Of a stretch of 53,144 nt of DNA, positions 8,002 through 15,393 are shown piece after piece. The stretch is taken from contig CAZHWR010000008.1 in the NCBI GenBank assembly GCA_964536085.1, forward strand, positions 1 to 53,144, written 5' to 3'. The translations under genes and the position numbers were made by a program. Position 1 is the stretch's first letter. Every line of letters begins with the position of its first letter. Source of the DNA: CAZHWR01 sp964536085. GTDB lineage: Bacteria > Bacillota > Clostridia > Oscillospirales > Ruminococcaceae. Under the pieces are notes generated by a model. The model was given only the letters and a program-made list of their open reading frames with translations. It had not been told where the DNA came from and made no database searches.

Positions 8002-8751
8002 TTGTACTATAATATAAATGTTTTAGTATGTAATGGAGAAAATGGAAAGGAAGGTGCCGAACTTCTTAACAGAATGGGATTTGAAGCTCAGTTTTGCGAA
8101 AAAGACGGCAGAGCGCTTTTTGAGAAAATAAAAGACAATGCGCCCGACGCGGTTATTATGCCCGTCTATATGCCTAAGATGGATGCTATTTCGGTGATTG
8201 AGCAAACAAAAAACGAATGCAGCAAAGTGCCGGTTTTTATTGTAACCACCTCGTATGACAGTGAAGTTATTTATAATCAGGTGATGAACTGCGGAGCGTC
8301 CTATATAATGATTGAGCCGTTTGATTATGTCGCGGCAGGCGAAAGAATAAAAGGATTTCTCAAGAGCAAAAGTGAAATAAAGCTCAGCAGTAACGCGTTG
8401 GAAAAAGAAATTACAGACATACTGCACCGCATAGGCGTGCCTGCGCACATCAAAGGCTACAAATATCTGCGCGGCGCGATTATGTTGACGGTAAAAGATG
8501 ACAGAATGCTTGAGGGAGTAACAAAGGTGCTGTATCCGAAAGTCGCAAAAATGTATGACAGCACGCCGACAAGAGTCGAGCGCGCGATAAGACACGCTAT
8601 CGAGATAGCATGGACCAGGGGAGAGATGAGAACCATTAATGAATTTTTTGGCTGTACGATTGAAAGCAAAAGAGGCAAGCCGACAAATTCTGAATTTATC
8701 GCAATGATTTCCGATAGGCTTTCTTTAAAAATGAAGCGCTTAAATTCTTAA
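8002..8751 (+). CDS. spo0A: Spo0A-like sporulation regulator with a degenerate receiver domain
   Basis: 249 residues. The C-terminal half (about 130-249) is a clear Spo0A DNA-binding domain: ITDILHRIGVPAHIKGYKYL, TKVLYPKVAKMYDSTPTRVE, RAIRHAIEIAWTRG and KPTNSEFIAMISDRL closely match the invariant blocks of Bacillus Spo0A. The N-terminal half aligns with the receiver domain but lacks its chemistry. The acidic pair is Asn11-Gly12, the phospho-accepting Asp is Pro54 (codon 8161-8163, within M-P-V-Y-M-P-K-M-D), and the conserved Lys before P-F-D is Glu105. Only the Thr (T82) remains. The start TTG at 8002 is chosen because GGAGGG (7989-7994) lies 7 bases before it and the receiver begins at once (N-I-N-V-L-V). 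It may be the organism's master sporulation regulator working without phosphorylation, or a paralogue; the rest of the genome is needed to tell. Confidence 0.9.
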   Translation: MYYNINVLVCNGENGKEGAELLNRMGFEAQFCEKDGRALFEKIKDNAPDAVIMPVYMPKMDAISVIEQTKNECSKVPVFIVTTSYDSEVIYNQVMNCGASYIMIEPFDYVAAGERIKGFLKSKSEIKLSSNALEKEITDILHRIGVPAHIKGYKYLRGAIMLTVKDDRMLEGVTKVLYPKVAKMYDSTPTRVERAIRHAIEIAWTRGEMRTINEFFGCTIESKRGKPTNSEFIAMISDRLSLKMKRLNS

Positions 8752-8760
8752 AATGTATAT

Positions 8761-8796
8761 AAAAAAAGATCCCCAAATTTTTTGGGATCTTTTTTA
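8761..8796 (+). terminator. Terminator after the Spo0A-like gene
   Basis: AAAAAAGATCCCCAAA pairs with TTTGGGATCTTTTTT around a 3-base loop. It is symmetrical, so it may also stop the convergent zinc-ribbon gene. Confidence 0.85.
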
Positions 8797-8832
8797 ATTT
8801 TGCTTTAAATCCGCAGCGTTGTAATAAGCGTA

Positions 8833-9315
8833 TCAATATTCTTTGATAATGTGGTCAGGATATGGATAATTATAAATATCGTCGTATTCATCATCGGTTA
8901 AATCATCGTATTCATCGCTGCTGCTTTTACCTGAGCTTTTACTTGAACTCTTTGAGCTTGCTTTACTTGAGGCGCTGTTTTTTGAACTGCTTTTGCTTTT
9001 GGACTGCGTTTTTTCGGAAGAGGTAAGATATTCAATGGAAGCGGCTTCACCGTTTGTTTTTTCGCTGCCGTTTAAGACAACCATAATCAGAACGCAAGAC
9101 ATAAAAATCATGATTGCAACTGAAGCCGCTACAAGAATTTTACTGATGATATTAAGCTTTGTATTGCCGTCTTCGGAAACATTTTTGTGCGATTTGCGAG
9201 GGCTTGCTTTGGCGTTTGTATTGCCGGCGTGTCCGTCGAGCGAAAGTTTGTGACCGCAGTTATTGCAATAGTTCGCCTGATTCGGATTGTCGTAATCGCA
9301 CCGCGAGCATTTCAT
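8833..9315 (-). CDS. Zinc-ribbon membrane protein with Ser/Lys-rich outer segment
   Basis: 160 residues of unknown specific function. The N-terminal zinc ribbon has Cys3-Cys6 and Cys17-Cys20 (C-x2-C...C-x2-C). A basic linker leads to one transmembrane helix at about 58-82. A low-complexity segment of Ser/Lys repeats (about 100-130) precedes an acidic Asp/Tyr-rich tail (D-E-Y-D-D). The ribbon therefore faces the cytoplasm and the low-complexity part lies outside. A GAGGTGAATATCC segment places a good ribosome binding site before the ATG at 9315. It is monocistronic and convergent with the Spo0A-like gene. Confidence 0.8.
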   Translation of the reverse strand: MKCSRCDYDNPNQANYCNNCGHKLSLDGHAGNTNAKASPRKSHKNVSEDGNTKLNIISKILVAASVAIMIFMSCVLIMVVLNGSEKTNGEAASIEYLTSSEKTQSKSKSSSKNSASSKASSKSSSKSSGKSSSDEYDDLTDDEYDDIYNYPYPDHIIKEY

Positions 9316-9615
9316 GGATATTCACCTCAGAGCTTAAAATTCTGTATTATATTTATTTTATATCCAAGCCGATAATATGTCAATTTATGGAAAATAAAAT
9401 CGGAAAACAGCAAAATAAAGCAGTACATATGACCTTGACAAGGAAGATAAGTGTTCAGATATATTTTACTTATAGAAGTTAAGCTTGTAATTTAGCGTTA
9501 TAAAGTAAAAAAGTGAGGATTTGTGTTGCCAGTCCTCGGTGAAAATGCTATACTTATAAAAGAAAAATGCTTTAAAGTAGCAAAAAGCGAGTATAGTCAA
9601 AAGGGCTGATAGAAT
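9316..9615. other. Divergent intergenic region before tyrA
   Basis: 300 bases with no coding signal. A plausible weak site is TTGACA near 9435 with a poor -10. The convincing promoter is the tyrA one at 9526-9554. Confidence 0.5.
9526..9554 (+). promoter_or_regulatory. tyrA promoter
   Basis: TTGCCA (9526-9531), 17-base spacer, TATACT (9549-9554), about 60 bases before tyrA. Confidence 0.65.
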
Positions 9616-10464
9616 ATGAAAATTGCGGTCGCAGGTCTTGGGCTTATAGGGGGATCCATCTGCAAGACGTTAAAAAAACACACAGATCATGTCGTTTGCG
9701 GCTATGATATTGACGGGTGTGTGCTTGATTCCGCGCTCAAATGCGCTGCAATAGATGAGATTATCGGTATAGACGGATTTTCACAGGCCGATGTTGTTTT
9801 TGTTTGTCTGCATCCGCAGGAGACTGTCGACTTTATTTTAAACGCAAAGGATATATTAAAAAAAGGTTCTGTAGTTACCGACGTGTGCGGCGTTAAGGAA
9901 TACATAGCGAACGCGGTTGAGCAACCGCTTATGGACAGCGGCGTTTATTATGTCGGCTCGCATCCGATGGCAGGACGAGAGTATTCCGGGTTTTCATACA
10001 CGATGGACACGCTGTTTGACCATGCAAGCTTTATTATAACGACTACGCGTTTCACAAACAAAGCCGCGGCTGAAATAATCGAATCGCTGGCAAGGCAGAT
10101 GAATTTTAAGGAGATAGTGTTTTCGTCTCCCGAAGCGCACGACAGAAAGATAGCGTTTACTTCTCAGCTTGCGCATGTTGTCTCGAACGCATACATAAAA
10201 AGCCCGAATGCACTTGAGGAACACGGATTTTCCGCGGGCAGCTTTTTGGATCTGACCCGGGTCGCAAAGCTCAATGCTCCTATGTGGACTCAGCTTTTTA
10301 TGGCTAACGCCGATAATCTGTCGCACGAAATAGGCGTTATTATCGGAAATCTTACTGAGTATAAGCAAGCGATAGACGAGCAAGACGCGCAGCGCCTTGA
10401 AAAGCTTCTGAAAGAAGGAAGCGACATTAAAGAGCTTACTTTAAAGAAAAGCAGAAATTCGTGA
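9616..10464 (+). CDS. tyrA: Prephenate dehydrogenase (TyrA family)
   Basis: 282 residues. Catalyses NAD(P)-dependent oxidative decarboxylation of prephenate to 4-hydroxyphenylpyruvate in tyrosine synthesis. The N-terminal Rossmann motif is GLGLIGGS (7-14). The substrate-site motif SHPMAGREYSGF (about 115-126) and the helical TSQLAHVVSNAY block with its catalytic-region His follow. No chorismate mutase or ACT domain is attached; the length is that of the stand-alone enzyme. It stands alone between its own promoter and a terminator, not in an aromatic operon. The ATG at 9616 has a rather distant AAGGG. Confidence 0.9.
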   Translation: MKIAVAGLGLIGGSICKTLKKHTDHVVCGYDIDGCVLDSALKCAAIDEIIGIDGFSQADVVFVCLHPQETVDFILNAKDILKKGSVVTDVCGVKEYIANAVEQPLMDSGVYYVGSHPMAGREYSGFSYTMDTLFDHASFIITTTRFTNKAAAEIIESLARQMNFKEIVFSSPEAHDRKIAFTSQLAHVVSNAYIKSPNALEEHGFSAGSFLDLTRVAKLNAPMWTQLFMANADNLSHEIGVIIGNLTEYKQAIDEQDAQRLEKLLKEGSDIKELTLKKSRNS

Positions 10465-10475
10465 AATACAAAATG

Positions 10476-10516
10476 ATTTTCCGCGCTTATTTTTAAGCGC
10501 GGAAAATTGTTATTTA
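10476..10516 (+). terminator. tyrA terminator
   Basis: A 14-bp stem, ATTTTCCGCGCTTA/TAAGCGCGGAAAAT (10476-10489/10494-10507), with a T4 loop and T-rich tail. Confidence 0.85.
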
Positions 10517-10518
10517 TG

Positions 10519-10547
10519 TTGTTTTTATTTTTAGTTCATGATATGAT
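10519..10547 (+). promoter_or_regulatory. Promoter of the OAH sulfhydrylase gene
   Basis: TTGTTT (10519-10524), 17-base spacer, TATGAT (10542-10547). The leader also contains AAAATCCT/AGGATTTT arms with a 15-base loop (about 10553-10584), which might attenuate. No SAM riboswitch or T-box pattern is visible. Confidence 0.5.
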
Positions 10548-10626
10548 GTATTAAAATCCTCAATTAAAAAAGCGCAGGATTTTTACCAAACGCAATAAAT
10601 AATTATTTACAACGGGAGATACGCAT

Positions 10627-11892
10627 ATGAAGTTTGAAACAAAATGTCTGCATTCGGGTTACACTCCGAAGAACGGCGAGCCTCAGGCGCTGCCGATTTG
10701 TCAGTCCACCACCTACAGATACGATTCCACCGAGCATGTGGCGGGGCTTTTTGATTTGACCGCGGAGGGATTTTTTTACACAAGGCTTGCCAATCCCACT
10801 GTCGATGCGGTGGAAAAGAAAATAGCTGACCTTGAAGGCGGCGTGGGAGCTATGTGCACTGCGTCAGGTCAGTCGGCGAGCATGTTTTCGCTTTTGAATA
10901 TTTTACAGGCAGGAGACCATTTTATCAGTTCTACCGCGATTTACGGCGGCACGGTTAATCTTTTTGCGGTTACGATGAAAAAAATGGGAATAGAGGTTAC
11001 ATTTGTTGAGCCGGACGCTTCAAAAGAGGAGCTTTTGGAGGCGTTCAGACCAAACACAAAAGCGGTTTTCGGAGAAACGATATCCAATCCGTCAATGACG
11101 GTGCTGGATATTGAAAAGTTTGCCGACGCCGCGCACAGCATGGGTGTTCCGCTTATCGTGGACAACACGTTTGCAACGCCCTATCTTTGCCGTCCGCTTG
11201 AATTCGGTGCGGATATTGTTGTGCATTCTACATCTAAATACTTAGACGGTCATGCTGTGCAGCTTGGGGGAGTAATCGTCGACGGCGGTAAATTCGATTG
11301 GACTAACGGTAAATTCCCCTGCCTGTGCGAGCCGGATGAATCCTATCACGGTGTGGTTTATACAGAATGGTTTAAAAACAGCGCGTATATTGTTAAAGCC
11401 CGTGTTCAGCTTATGCGTGATATCGGCTCCGCGCCGACTGCAAACGCCGCGTTTTTGACCAATTTGGGACTTGAAACGCTTCCGCTCAGGATGAAATGCC
11501 ACTGCGAAAACGCTTTAAAGGTCGCAGAGTTTTTACAGCAGAGCGATAAGGTGGAATCTGTAAGCTATCCGAGGCTTGCTTCGTCAAAGGACAAGGCGTT
11601 GGCGGATAAATATCTTCCCAATGGCGCAAGCGGAGTCATTGCTTTTTCGCTTAAAGGCGGGCGCGGGGCCGGAATAAAATTCATCGACAGCCTGAAAATG
11701 ATATCGCTTGTGGTTCATGTTGCCGATATGAAAAGCTGCGTTCTGCATCCCGCGAGTTCCACTCATCGTCAGCTTACGGATGAACAGCTTAAAGCCGCGG
11801 GAGTGGCTCCGGGGCTTATCAGGCTTTCGGTGGGATGTGAGAATATCGACGATATTTTAGACGACATAAAAAACGCGCTTGAGAATGTTTGA
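10627..11892 (+). CDS. O-acetylhomoserine sulfhydrylase family PLP enzyme
   Basis: 421 residues, Cys/Met-metabolism PLP family (fold type I). Likely reaction: O-acetylhomoserine plus sulfide to homocysteine. The N-terminal FETKCLHSGYTP motif, YTRLANPT (51-58) and TASGQSA are typical of the MetY branch. The PLP lysine is K204 in H-S-T-S-K-Y-L-D-G-H. A large insertion after it (FDWTNGKFP...PDESYHGVVYTEWF) is characteristic of OAH sulfhydrylases rather than cystathionine enzymes. The C-terminus has the expected VHVADMKSCVLHPASSTHRQL and LIRLSVGCENIDD blocks. A methionine gamma-lyase or related activity is the main alternative. Monocistronic; CGGGAG precedes the ATG. Confidence 0.88.
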   Translation: MKFETKCLHSGYTPKNGEPQALPICQSTTYRYDSTEHVAGLFDLTAEGFFYTRLANPTVDAVEKKIADLEGGVGAMCTASGQSASMFSLLNILQAGDHFISSTAIYGGTVNLFAVTMKKMGIEVTFVEPDASKEELLEAFRPNTKAVFGETISNPSMTVLDIEKFADAAHSMGVPLIVDNTFATPYLCRPLEFGADIVVHSTSKYLDGHAVQLGGVIVDGGKFDWTNGKFPCLCEPDESYHGVVYTEWFKNSAYIVKARVQLMRDIGSAPTANAAFLTNLGLETLPLRMKCHCENALKVAEFLQQSDKVESVSYPRLASSKDKALADKYLPNGASGVIAFSLKGGRGAGIKFIDSLKMISLVVHVADMKSCVLHPASSTHRQLTDEQLKAAGVAPGLIRLSVGCENIDDILDDIKNALENV

Positions 11893-11897
11893 TGTCC

Positions 11898-11933
11898 AAA
11901 AATCCCGCGGCGGTATTTTGCTGCGGGATTTTC
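11898..11933 (+). terminator. Terminator after the OAH sulfhydrylase gene
   Basis: AAAAATCCCGC pairs with GCGGGATTTT (about 11898-11908/11923-11932), closed by a weaker inner stem. Confidence 0.8.
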
Positions 11934-12016
11934 AAAATGTCCGAGATACAGTTTTATCATGTTGCTGTAAAAAGAAAAAATAATTTGTAACATTGTGATA
12001 AATTTTGGAATTATTA

Positions 12017-12045
12017 TTGAAATAAATATATATAAATAGTATAAT
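12017..12045 (+). promoter_or_regulatory. Promoter of the PRTase-like gene
   Basis: TTGAAA (12017-12022), 17-base spacer, consensus TATAAT (12040-12045). Confidence 0.75.
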
Positions 12046-12076
12046 AGTAAAAACTGCAAAATTGGGAGGAATATTA

Positions 12077-12718
12077 ATGGAGACCAGGACAATAAGAATC
12101 GCGTCAAAGAAAAACAGGAAAGTAACGATCAAAATCATACCCGGGCATTTCGCGACAAACCATTCCCATATCAACTATTACATAGACATGACAGGAATCA
12201 AATACAGAAATATCATGGGGCACGACGCGGCCTTGGCAATGGCGGAGCAATATTTAAACGCTACGCCGATCGATACTATAGTGTGCATGGACGGCTGCCA
12301 GACTATCGGCGCGTATCTTGCATACGAGCTCACCAAATCGGGCATGCACTCGATGAATACAAACAATGATATTTATATAGTTGATCCTGAATACAACACC
12401 AACGGTCAGCTTATATTCCGCGATAACGTTCAGCCCAAAATCTGGAATAAAAATGTTCTTCTGCTCATCGCTTCAGCGACGACGGGAAAGTCAATCAACC
12501 GCAGCATGGAGTGCATAAACTATTACGGCGGGCGGCTTGTGGGAATTTCCGCCATATTCAGCGCTATCGACGAAATGAACGGTATTCCGATCAAAGCTTT
12601 GTTTACCACCGAGGATATCCCCGATTATCAAAGCTATAAGTTCACCGACTGCCCGCACTGCAAAAATCAGGAAAAAATCGACGCTATTGTCAACAGCTTC
12701 GGTTATTCAAAGCTCTAG
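12077..12718 (+). CDS. Divergent phosphoribosyltransferase-like protein
   Basis: 213 residues. The layout resembles orotate-type phosphoribosyltransferases: a central segment I-D-T-I-V-C-M-D-G-C-Q-T-I-G-A-Y-L-A, then a beta strand and loop VLLLIASATTGKSINR (about 142-157), then YYGGRLVGISAIFS. In active type I PRTases the strand before T-T-G-K normally carries two acidic residues that bind ribose of PRPP; here they read I-A-S. A C-P-H-C pair (C-x2-C) lies near the C-terminus. The GGGAGGA site at 12064-12070 sets the ATG at 12077. It stands alone between its own promoter and terminator. Substrate unknown; a binding or regulatory role is possible. Confidence 0.6.
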   Translation: METRTIRIASKKNRKVTIKIIPGHFATNHSHINYYIDMTGIKYRNIMGHDAALAMAEQYLNATPIDTIVCMDGCQTIGAYLAYELTKSGMHSMNTNNDIYIVDPEYNTNGQLIFRDNVQPKIWNKNVLLLIASATTGKSINRSMECINYYGGRLVGISAIFSAIDEMNGIPIKALFTTEDIPDYQSYKFTDCPHCKNQEKIDAIVNSFGYSKL

Positions 12719-12771
12719 AGTAATTGATCGGCTTTGTGACAAAAGAGTTATTAAATGTTAACTTTTACGGC

Positions 12772-12806
12772 AAAAAGACGTTACAATTTTGTAACGTCTT
12801 TTTATT
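12772..12806 (+). terminator. Terminator after the PRTase-like gene
   Basis: A perfect 13-bp stem, AAAAAGACGTTAC/GTAACGTCTTTTT (12772-12784/12791-12803), then T-rich sequence. Confidence 0.9.
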
Positions 12807-12829
12807 ATTTTCTCAGCATACGGAAAATG

Positions 12830-12858
12830 TTGCTAAATTCCGTGTTATTGAGTATAAT
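12830..12858 (+). promoter_or_regulatory. murD operon promoter
   Basis: TTGCTA (12830-12835), 17-base spacer, TATAAT (12853-12858). A 29-base palindrome begins directly after the -10. Confidence 0.7.
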
Positions 12859-12887
12859 AACAATTGAAAATTTAATTTTCAATTGTT
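12859..12887 (+). repeat. Perfect palindrome at the murD transcription start
   Basis: AACAATTGAAAATT (12859-12872) is the exact reverse complement of 12874-12887, with one base between. It covers the predicted start and could be an operator or a 5' hairpin stabilising the mRNA. Confidence 0.7.
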
Positions 12888-12948
12888 GCCGATGTTGCCG
12901 CGGTTGGATGTACGGCAAATCGGCGGATTATTCGGGGAGGACATTTAA

Positions 12949-14340
12949 ATGAGCGCAAAAACTGATGATTTTTTTAACAGTTTAAAGGATAAAAAAGTGG
13001 CGTTCATCGGAACCGGTGTGAGCCATATGCAGACTATCGAGCTTTTTTGCCATAAGGGGCTTAATGTAACCGTATGCGATAAAAAAACAAAGGAAGAGCT
13101 CGGAAAAAAATATGCCGAGCTTAAAAATGCGGGTGCCGAATTTTCGCTCGGCGAGAAATATCTTGATAATGTCTGCGGTTACGACGTTATCTTCAGAACT
13201 CCCGGCATGAACTGGCACAATGAATATCTTGTTAAAGCAAGGAACGCGGGGCGCGTTGTGACCTCGGAAATGGAGGTGTTTTTCGACCTGTGCCCCTGCA
13301 AAATTTATGCGGTCACAGGCTCGGACGGAAAAACAACCACTACGACTCTTATCAGCGAAATACTCGCAAAAAGCGGAAAAACCGTGCACAAGGGCGGCAA
13401 TATCGGCCGTGCGCTATTGCCGATAATCGAGCAGATAAAACCGGACGACGCGGCCGTAGTCGAGCTGTCGAGCTTCCAGCTTATTTCAATGCGCCGTTCG
13501 CCCGATGTTGCCGTTATAACCAACGTTGCGCCCAATCATCTGGACGTTCACAAAACGATGGAGGAATATATCGACTGCAAAAAGAATCTTATATCGCACC
13601 AAAACGCGTTTACAAAAGCGGTGTTAAACAAAGACAACGAAATAACCGACGGCTTTAAGCCGCTTGTAAGGGGTCGCCTTCTGCAGTTTTCAAGAAAGCA
13701 GGAGCTTTCAGACGGCGCGTACCTTGACGCTTCGGGCAAAATAATAATGGCGAACCGCGGCGTTAAAACAGAGATTATGGATAAGGATATAATAAGAATA
13801 CCGGGAATACACAATGTTGAAAATTATCTTGCGGCGATAAGCGCGGTTTATGACGACGTTTCGGTTGACGACATCGTGTATGTTGCGAAAAACTTCGGCG
13901 GAGTCGAGCACAGGATAGAATTTGTGCGCGAAATTGACGGCGTTAAGTGGTATAACGATTCGATCGCCACAAGCCCGACAAGGACTATAGCGGGGCTCAA
14001 TTCGTTTGAGCAAAAGCTCATTGTTATAGCCGGAGGGTACGACAAAAAAATCCCGTATGAGCCGCTTGCGCCGTATATCATTGAAAAGGTCAAGTGCCTT
14101 GTGCTGATGGGCGCGACCGCACCGAAAATCGAACAGGCTGTAAAAAGCTGTTCAGGCTTTGAACAGTCTGGGATAACTCTGCTTTATGCGGACGACATGG
14201 AGGACGCGGTAAGCAAGGCAAAAGAGTTTGCAAAAAGCGGGGATATAGTAACGCTCTCGCCCGCGTCTGCAAGCTTTGATAAATATGTGAATTTTGAAGT
14301 CAGAGGCAATCATTATAAGGATATAGTTAATTCGCTTTAA
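12949..14340 (+). CDS. murD: UDP-N-acetylmuramoylalanine--D-glutamate ligase
   Basis: 463-residue cytoplasmic Mur ligase adding D-Glu to UDP-MurNAc-L-Ala in peptidoglycan synthesis. N-terminal Rossmann-like domain GTGVSHMQTIELF; ATP-binding loop TGSDGKTT (123-130); GGNIGRALL; the ELSSFQL block; NVAPNHLDVH with the catalytic-site His; central-domain VEHRIEFV and NDSIATSP; C-terminal VIAGGYDKKIPYEPL, all typical of MurD. GGGGAGG precedes the ATG at 12949. It is unusual in lying away from a dcw cluster and in heading a unit with two M42 peptidases and a PLP enzyme. The next gene starts 10 bases after its stop. Confidence 0.95.
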   Translation: MSAKTDDFFNSLKDKKVAFIGTGVSHMQTIELFCHKGLNVTVCDKKTKEELGKKYAELKNAGAEFSLGEKYLDNVCGYDVIFRTPGMNWHNEYLVKARNAGRVVTSEMEVFFDLCPCKIYAVTGSDGKTTTTTLISEILAKSGKTVHKGGNIGRALLPIIEQIKPDDAAVVELSSFQLISMRRSPDVAVITNVAPNHLDVHKTMEEYIDCKKNLISHQNAFTKAVLNKDNEITDGFKPLVRGRLLQFSRKQELSDGAYLDASGKIIMANRGVKTEIMDKDIIRIPGIHNVENYLAAISAVYDDVSVDDIVYVAKNFGGVEHRIEFVREIDGVKWYNDSIATSPTRTIAGLNSFEQKLIVIAGGYDKKIPYEPLAPYIIEKVKCLVLMGATAPKIEQAVKSCSGFEQSGITLLYADDMEDAVSKAKEFAKSGDIVTLSPASASFDKYVNFEVRGNHYKDIVNSL

Positions 14341-14349
14341 CGAAAGGGC

Positions 14350-15393
14350 ATGAAAATGCAGATATTAGATGTTTTGAAAAAGCTTACCGACGTATGCGGC
14401 GTTTCAGGCGATGAATTTCCCGCATCCGAAACGGCGGCGGAGCTTATAAAGCCGTATGCCGAGTCGGTCGGCACGGACGATATGGGAAACGTTGTTGCGG
14501 TGATTAAAAAGCCGAAGGACGGCGAAAAGACAATACTGCTCGACGCGCATATCGACAGGATAGGGCTGATAGTAACCCAAATCTGCGACGGCGGATTTCT
14601 GCGCGTGGATAAATGCGGAGGAGTCGATGTTAAAGCGCTTGCCGCGCAGAGTGTGCGCGTTCATGCGCAAAAACCGCTGTACGGCGTTGTAACCGCTATG
14701 CCTCCGCATTTGCAGAGTGCAAAGGATATGGAAAAAGCGTTCACCCTCGACGAATTATTTGTTGATTTGGGAATGTCAAAGGAACAAGCTGAAAAAACAG
14801 TGCGTCCGGGCGACAGGGTAACGGCTTTGTACGAGAGCGCAGAACTGCCTAACGGACGGTTCACGGCAAGCGCCGTCGACGACCGCGCGGGAGTGGCAAG
14901 TCTTATCGCTGCTGCTGAAATCATTTCAAAAAGCGATACAGGCTGCGGCGTGACGGCTTTGTTCAGCGCGCAGGAGGAAACAGGCGAGCGGGGAGCCGCA
15001 GCCGCTTCAGTAAGAATAGACTATGATGAGGTAATCGCCGTGGACGTTAGCTTTGCTTTTACTCCCGACTCGCAAAAGCACAAATGCGGCGTTATGGGCA
15101 AGGGCGCGATGATAGGAGTTTCCTCCACGCTCACAAAAGAGATTTCCGATGATTTTGTGACGCTTGCAAAAAACGCGGGGATAGATTATCAGCTTGAAAT
15201 TATGGCGGGTGAAACAGGAACAAACGCCGACAGATTGGGAATTTCAGCGCTCGGTGCAAGGTCGGGGCTTTTGTCTATACCGATAAAATACATGCACATG
15301 CCGTGCGAAACAGTGCAGATATCAGATATAGAAAGCGTATCGCGGCTTTTGGCGGAGTATGTTTTGAAAAAAGGAGGCGCGCAGAATGTTTGA
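14350..15393 (+). CDS. M42 family metallopeptidase (first of a tandem pair)
   Basis: 347 residues, related to glutamyl aminopeptidase/endoglucanase M (peptidase M42), probably trimming N-terminal residues from peptides in the cytoplasm as part of a large oligomer. Metal-site residues expected for the family are visible: D-A-H-I-D-R near 64, S-A-V-D-D-R-A-G near 178, A-Q-E-E-T-G-E-R-G near 207, A-V-D-V near 230, and K-Y-M-H-M-P near 316. The usual Glu after H-x-D is Arg here (H-I-D-R), a deviation at a position that is not itself a ligand. Start ATG at 14350 after AAAGGG. Its last 8 bases overlap the next gene, which is its paralogue. Confidence 0.85.
   Translation: MKMQILDVLKKLTDVCGVSGDEFPASETAAELIKPYAESVGTDDMGNVVAVIKKPKDGEKTILLDAHIDRIGLIVTQICDGGFLRVDKCGGVDVKALAAQSVRVHAQKPLYGVVTAMPPHLQSAKDMEKAFTLDELFVDLGMSKEQAEKTVRPGDRVTALYESAELPNGRFTASAVDDRAGVASLIAAAEIISKSDTGCGVTALFSAQEETGERGAAAASVRIDYDEVIAVDVSFAFTPDSQKHKCGVMGKGAMIGVSSTLTKEISDDFVTLAKNAGIDYQLEIMAGETGTNADRLGISALGARSGLLSIPIKYMHMPCETVQISDIESVSRLLAEYVLKKGGAQNV

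Noticed and set aside
10548..10626. SAM riboswitch or T-box before the OAH sulfhydrylase gene
   Set aside because: Only a short AAAATCCT/AGGATTTT hairpin is present; none of the conserved riboswitch or T-box elements can be found.
14350..15393. First M42 peptidase as an inactive paralogue because of H-I-D-R instead of H-M-D-E
   Set aside because: All expected metal-ligand motifs (His, Asp, Glu pair, Asp, His) are still visible, so loss of activity is not supported.
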